64,000 bases of DNA, taken from the NCBI GenBank assembly GCA_028564675.1, contig JAOVVO010000006.1:372001-436000 (forward strand), in the 5' to 3' direction. The position numbers and the translations under genes were made by a program. Below the pieces are notes generated by a model that ran no database searches, was not told where the DNA came from, and was given only the letters and a program-made list of their open reading frames with translations. Shown here in pieces: positions 59,085 through 64,000 of the stretch. Origin of the DNA: Onchocerca lupi. Its lineage: Eukaryota > Nematoda > Chromadorea > Rhabditida > Onchocercidae. Numbering within the stretch: position 1 is the stretch's first letter; each line of letters begins with the position of its first letter.

Positions 59085-60749
59085 GAAATTGAATTATGAT
59101 AAATTCCACTGATTCAACGAATTGAAATTCATTTCAGGTAGAAAAATAGCGTCACGTAAAAATTATTGGTTGGATGGAAGAATACCTGCAAGAAGCAATG
59201 ATTTTAATAAAAATAGCAAAAAATGAATTTTTCTTATCGCATGCAATGCAATGTTTGCATTACTTAGAAGCTCAACATCTATGATCATTTATAAGACGAA
59301 TAGATTCCATAGCAGAGATTCTGAAACTGAAATATGATTCAAGAACTTTTCTTTTCTAAAATCTCAGCAGCGATAATCGATTTATTTGACTCTTCGAAAA
59401 AAGCTTTTTAGAATTCACTACGTGTTTCATCATAAAAAGGTGATTGTTGCTAATTCTAATCTTTAAAAGATATCTTTAGAAGCTTAATGTTTATTTTAAT
59501 AAAAAGAGAAATAAATCATAGACCTTCCCAAACGATCAGTTAATTAAGCTAAACTTAAAAAATAAATAAAATTATTATTGTTTTAAAAGGAAAAATATCG
59601 TTATTATGTCATGAATCTGAAAATTTCCAACGAATGACTTTAAAATTCTAAAAAATTCATTTCTAAATGAATTCAATGCTATTTATTGTTCTTATTTCCA
59701 ATCAGTATTTAATTATTTATGAGAAATGCATGGATAATCTAACATTCTAATAAAACAATAAAAGCGAATTTACATCAAATTTGCAAAAAATCGATTTAAA
59801 ATCCAATTCTTTGCAAGATGCAAGTCAAATTAGATAAGGATGGTTCAAGTACTGATAATAATTATTTATCAGAAATGAGATGAACTGTCGCAGTTGAATG
59901 AAGAACTTATTTGATGAATCTGAATACTCTGTTCCAATTTGAACTTCATTGAATTTTTCACAAAATTTAAATTTTTATTTTTCAAAAAATCAGATTTTTC
60001 GGATAATTTCATTAACAAAGATTTGGAAAGAAAGTTTGGTAAAAATTGAGAAAAACAAAATTCTACAAATTTTTTGAAATTAAATAGAAAATGAAAAGGG
60101 AAGAAACGGAAGACATCATAAAGAAAACTTTTAATGTGTCATAAAAGCAAAAATGACAGAATGATTGAGAAATATCAGAAGCTGAGGTCAAGTATGGGGC
60201 TATCGCTGGGGGTCAGCTTAGGGTAAGGTCAATTTATGTTTTGGCTCTCCCATGGTTAACATCGGTGATAGCGAGATCACTTTTTTTGCGATCAACAGAG
60301 AGAGACGGATGAGAGTGGACAAAGATTGTAGAAGGGATCTTCCCTTCTATCCATCTCTTTAATATTTTTATTGGTCATTTCATCAATTAAACTAAAAAAC
60401 AATTCTTGTAAGTAAGGAAAGTAAGGACAATTCCGTACATAGACGTACTTATTTCAATTGAAAAATGCCAATAGTATCAGAAGGACTTCACTTTGTCGAG
60501 AAGAATCTTCGATCATTGGACTAAAACTCTTAACTGACCATAAGCCATCCCAAAACACTTCAATAACAACACTTTCTGCAACGGGGAGAGAGAGTTAGGC
60601 CATTTCATTTTTTACAGATTGAAAAGTGATAATTTTTTTTGATCGGAACAGAGGAAATTATGAGATGAAGGTTAACGAGACGAGATTCCATGAGAAGCTA
60701 GGAACTTTTTGGCTCCAACCAATTAATCTATTTCTTAGAGCGGATTTCT
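59085..60749. other. Upstream region of the FAR1-like gene
   Basis: No gene here. 59100-59345 is the parent of the inverted copy at 48.78-49.02 kb. At 60185-60232 three AGGTCA/GGGTCA hexamers occur within 50 bases. A hairpin AGAAGGGA/TCCCTTCT lies at about 60330-60348, flanked by AGAGACGGAT/ATCCATCTCT, and looks like the centre of another foldback unit. Confidence 0.5.
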
Positions 60750-61219
60750 ACTGAACCGGAACTACTAAAGACATTTTCAAACATCGAATTTATGGAAAAA
60801 AATTTCATCTTTCAAAAAAATTTCCTACATTCTACTTAAAGATTTGATCACAATGTCCTTCCTCATCGTTTGCGAAAAAAAAAAGAAAAAAGACATCGCT
60901 ATCAAAGATATCAACTATAGAAAGAGACTCTATGCTTAGCTAATCATTGACCACTGTCCATTACCATATTTCCAGCAAGCAAATTGACTTGCAGAAATTC
61001 AACTTTTTTTTTTGACCGTTTTCAGTATCTTTCTTTTTCATTCTTTTAGCTGCTTTGATGAAACATTTCAATTGCAATGAGTTTTATTTTGTAAATTTTT
61101 ATAAAATTTCTTGATAAAATAATTCTTGAACATTAAATGGAACTGTCAGAGAGAAAGTTTGAATAGATAATAAGTGAGGAAAACATAAAAGTAATGGTCA
61201 AGAAATGACAGAAAGGCGG

Positions 61220-61232
61220 AGGTCAAAGTGCA
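61220..61232 (+). promoter_or_regulatory. DR1-type nuclear-receptor-like site in left foldback arm
   Basis: AGGTCA-A-AGTGCA is a direct repeat of two half-sites with one-base spacing, the pattern bound by HNF4/RXR-class receptors. Its mirror copy sits in the right arm at 61779-61791. Confidence 0.4.
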
Positions 61233-61778
61233 AGAAAAAAAGTAGATGCAAAATGCTTCTCTCTACTATGCAATAATGAAATGACCACTAAATCAGCTGA
61301 TCGATCGAACGAGCCATCGTCCACTCCCTCCTACCAATCTTCTCTGATTAGCATGCGTGGGAGGAGGGAAGTACCAAAACTCTTTCAACCATTTTTGTTC
61401 GTTGCGAATTGCACTTTTTTATGCTAATTTGCATGCATTCATTTAAATAGCAAAGTGAATCAAATGAAAGAAAGTTTGAAAAAACGAAGGTGAAGGTGTG
61501 GAATTTAATTAAAGTGCTAATGAAATGACCTTCCGCCTCCAGGCTTGACCTTCGTCATTTCATTAGGATTTTAAGACAGTGGATTCTTTTATAAGATCCA
61601 CTTCCAAACGAAGATTTAGCAATTTCAAGCTCTGCCAGTTTTCCGACCTTATAATTCTGAAAGATTGAGAGAGAAATAGAGGACGAAAACTCGTTGATCG
61701 GTCAACTGGGTAGTGGTCAGTCCAGTAGCATAGTGCACTTATTATAGCAAGAGAATAAAGTTTTGCACTTGTTTTTCC

Positions 61779-61791
61779 TGCACTTTGACCT
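61779..61791 (-). promoter_or_regulatory. DR1-type nuclear-receptor-like site in right foldback arm
   Basis: TGCACT-T-TGACCT is the reverse complement of the left-arm site, conserved despite divergence of the surrounding arms. Confidence 0.4.
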
Positions 61792-62290
61792 TTGCCTCTC
61801 TGCCATTTCTTGAACATGACTCTTCTGTCTTTCTCACTTTCTGTCTGTTCCAACTCTCTCTCTGACAGTTTCATTTAATATTCAAAAATTATTTTATTAA
61901 GAAATTTTTATGAAAATTTGGAAAAAAAATGAAATTTTTGAGACAAAATTGAATAATAAAAAGTGCAGAAATGAAATTCATTGCAGTTGAAATGTTTCAT
62001 CAAAACAACGAAAAAAATGCGGAGGAAAAATATTGAAAGGTCAGATGAGAAAGATGAATTTCTGCAAGTCAATCGACTTGCTGGAAATGATGTAGTAGTG
62101 GACAGTGGTCAGTGATTAACTAATCACTGAACATAGAATCTTCCTCTGTAGTTGACATATGTCTTTTTTGTAAACCATTAGAAAAGAGATTTAGACATAC
62201 TGTGATATTTTTGATATCTTTGTTAAAGATAATTTAAAAAATTCTTTGCAAATGGAAAAATCTGCCAAATCACTCGTTCTATCATTAATC

Positions 62291-64000
62291 TAAAGCAAAT
62301 CTTATAGAAGCAATTGAAGAATTCTGCAAACAATGAAGTTATCACAAATAGAAATTAATTTAATTATACGACTAATCGATGAATAAAGGAAATTTATAGA
62401 GCTGTGAAGAAATAAAAAAAAGATTAAAAAACACTTTTGTAAATTCTTGAAAATTACTTTTTTTTACATTATCTTGAATGACTTAGAAATTGATAAAAAA
62501 GAAATGAAATCAGTCATATCGAGAAGATATAATTGTGAATTGAAACAAAATTACGAGACAACCGATTTAGCTGAAATAGTCATTAGCCAAGCTAACAATT
62601 TAAAAAAGTGTTTTTTTTTTTGGCGAGAAAATACTGTAGCTACAGTACTCTATCTGGATGAAATTAATTTCTGCAATTATTTGTGAAAGTTAGCAAAAAT
62701 TAAAGGGTTTGAAGAGAAAAAGTTTACAATGATAGATGGCAGCTAAGGGGTCAACCAGCTGATGTAGTGAGGTCAGCTCAACGATTGCATGTTTAGTAGA
62801 AAGCAGGGTTCAACTTGTTTTTTCACCTTCTACTACCTTTTTTTGACCATCACTTATGCATTTCCTTTTTTCACTTCTTCATTTCGATCAGTGAAAGATG
62901 TTTCAAAATATAAGGGATTAAAATGGCAAATAAAGTATGACCTTTGACTTTGAAAGATGTATTAATAATATCAATGAATTATTTTCTATTTGTTGTAAAA
63001 ATTATTTTTATTTCTTCACTAAAATATCAAAAAGTTACGAAATTGGACAGATGTCAATTCATTCAGATCGAATAAACGATAAAAAATTAATCGATAATTT
63101 ATTATACATTTTTTATTCATTTTCATAAACTTTTCCTTTAGTTATACAAATATTTGATGAATGTAAATTGCTGCGACATTAACATTGAAAATTTCAGAAT
63201 ATCAGTCTGACTATCTTATTACTGTTTGCTTCAAGTTATCAGTTCATTGTTTTTAAATTGATATTAATTCAGTATATAATAGTAAAATACAAAATCGTCG
63301 ATTATTATAAGGTATTACACACAAATTTAAAATAAAAATTTAAATATTCTCAACAAAGTAATAGATGAATTTTACTAAATTATTAATGTAAATTTAAAAA
63401 ATAAAGAACTTAAGTGTTCTTGAAAAGAAAAACAAATAAGTAAGTGTAGCATTTTATGTTAATTAAAAAAAAAAAAAAAAAAAAAAAAACATTAATAATA
63501 ATATGCAAGTATAGATAATGAAGTTTTCTCTTTTCAAAAAATTCATTTAAATTTTTAAATTGAAAAAATTTTTTTGCTCCCTTTTTCCTTCGGTTTTCAA
63601 TTACATTAGTCAAATTTGCTATTTCATTTTTGCATTTCATATATTCAAGTAAGAAAAAAAAATTGTTTTCTGTTTCAGTTGTGCAGTTTATTGTGGCTGA
63701 AATTAAACGATAAATAATTCATGAGAAATTGACAGATAGATTTTGTATTGTTGATGATGAAGCACACACCATTATCATTTCAAATATCACAAATATATTA
63801 GCAATATCAAAATAGATATTTACATTTACATAAGCGACTGATTCAATCGATCAATCAGTCATCATCACATCAAATTTATAATCATTTTATTGCATTTTTT
63901 TTCTTTTTTCACTCTATTCGATTATAACTGGAAGTATAAATTAAATTGTTTTTATTGTTAAAAAATTTTTTTATTTATTTTTAATTTTTTTTTTCTTTTT
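62291..64000. other. Gene-poor right edge of the window
   Basis: No supported gene. 62730-62860 holds more GGTCA/TGACC hexamers. A 26-base poly-A run lies at about 63464-63489. The open frames are low-complexity and AT-driven. Confidence 0.55.
62938..62950 (-). promoter_or_regulatory. DR1-type nuclear-receptor-like site outside the foldback element
   Basis: TGACCT-T-TGACTT on the plus strand, that is AAGTCA-A-AGGTCA on the minus strand: two near-consensus half-sites with one-base spacing. Confidence 0.4.

Larger units (their letters stand above)
60750..62290. mobile_element. Foldback (long inverted-repeat) non-autonomous element
   Basis: The left arm, about 60750-61320, and right arm, about 61690-62290, are diverged reverse complements. 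For example, AACTGTCAGAGAGA at about 61141 pairs with the reverse complement at about 61860. GGTCAAAGTGCA at about 61221 pairs with TGCACTTTGACC at 61779. CAATTGCAATGA at about 61070 pairs with TCATTGCAGTTGAAATG at about 61980. The centre carries two nested hairpins: CCCTCC/GGAGGAGGG (about 61325-61370) and CTAATGAAATGAC/GTCATTTCATTAG (about 61518-61566). There is no transposase, so it is a MITE or foldback-type element. A minus-strand open frame of 103 codons here is only one arm. Confidence 0.75.

Noticed and set aside
61563..61874. Minus-strand open frame of 103 codons, Glu/Arg-rich at the start
   Set aside because: It is simply the right arm of the foldback element read in one frame. The equivalent left arm is broken, and no splice sites or domain are seen.

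Overview
This window looks like nuclear DNA of a nematode, most likely a parasitic clade III (filarial/spirurid-type) species. It is very AT-rich, and its genes are cut into many small exons with GT..AG introns (mostly TTTTCAG or TTTTAG acceptors). Several start codons lie at or a few bases after an acceptor-like AG, as expected for spliced-leader trans-splicing. It also carries a secreted transthyretin-like (TTL) gene, a family known essentially from nematodes, and an ERK kinase very close to nematode MPK-1. Exon models were built by hand from reading frame, splice sites and phase. All but one junction close in phase.

Layout: (1) <119-12791 (+), the 3' part of a very large C2H2 zinc-finger nuclear protein: 33 exons, 1,654 residues in the window, LIN-13-like in size and architecture, with three SUMO-interaction-like motifs. 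(2) 12.8-29.0 kb, about 16 kb without a gene I can support, holding simple repeats, hairpins and small tandem duplications. (3) 28975-32054 (+), mpk-1/ERK, 8 exons, 385 aa. (4) 34127-39940 (+), an 11-exon helical protein resembling glomulin. (5) 42473-43459 (-), a complete TTL gene, 143 aa. (6) About 46.08-46.28 kb (+), an orphan exon of an Ala-rich protein. (7) 48.0-51.4 kb, a mobile-element graveyard: a decayed inverted copy of exons 1-2 and upstream DNA of the gene in (8), next to a broken Helitron N-terminal coding region. (8) 53198-59076 (-), an 11-exon, 591-aa protein with a FAR1/ZSWIM3-like zinc-binding domain. A tiny two-exon gene for a very basic 81-aa protein is nested antisense in its seventh intron. 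(9) 60.2-62.9 kb, foldback repeats upstream of that gene, carrying AGGTCA-type direct repeats like nuclear-receptor sites.

There is no operon, CRISPR array, rRNA or tRNA that I can see. The genes look like unrelated neighbours: MAPK signalling, a chromatin-type zinc-finger protein, a possible cullin-ligase regulator and a secreted TTL. The most interesting part is 48-63 kb, where a Helitron relic, a captured and inverted copy of the neighbouring gene's 5' end, foldback elements with receptor-like sites and a nested microgene surround a gene whose own DNA-binding domain looks transposase-derived.
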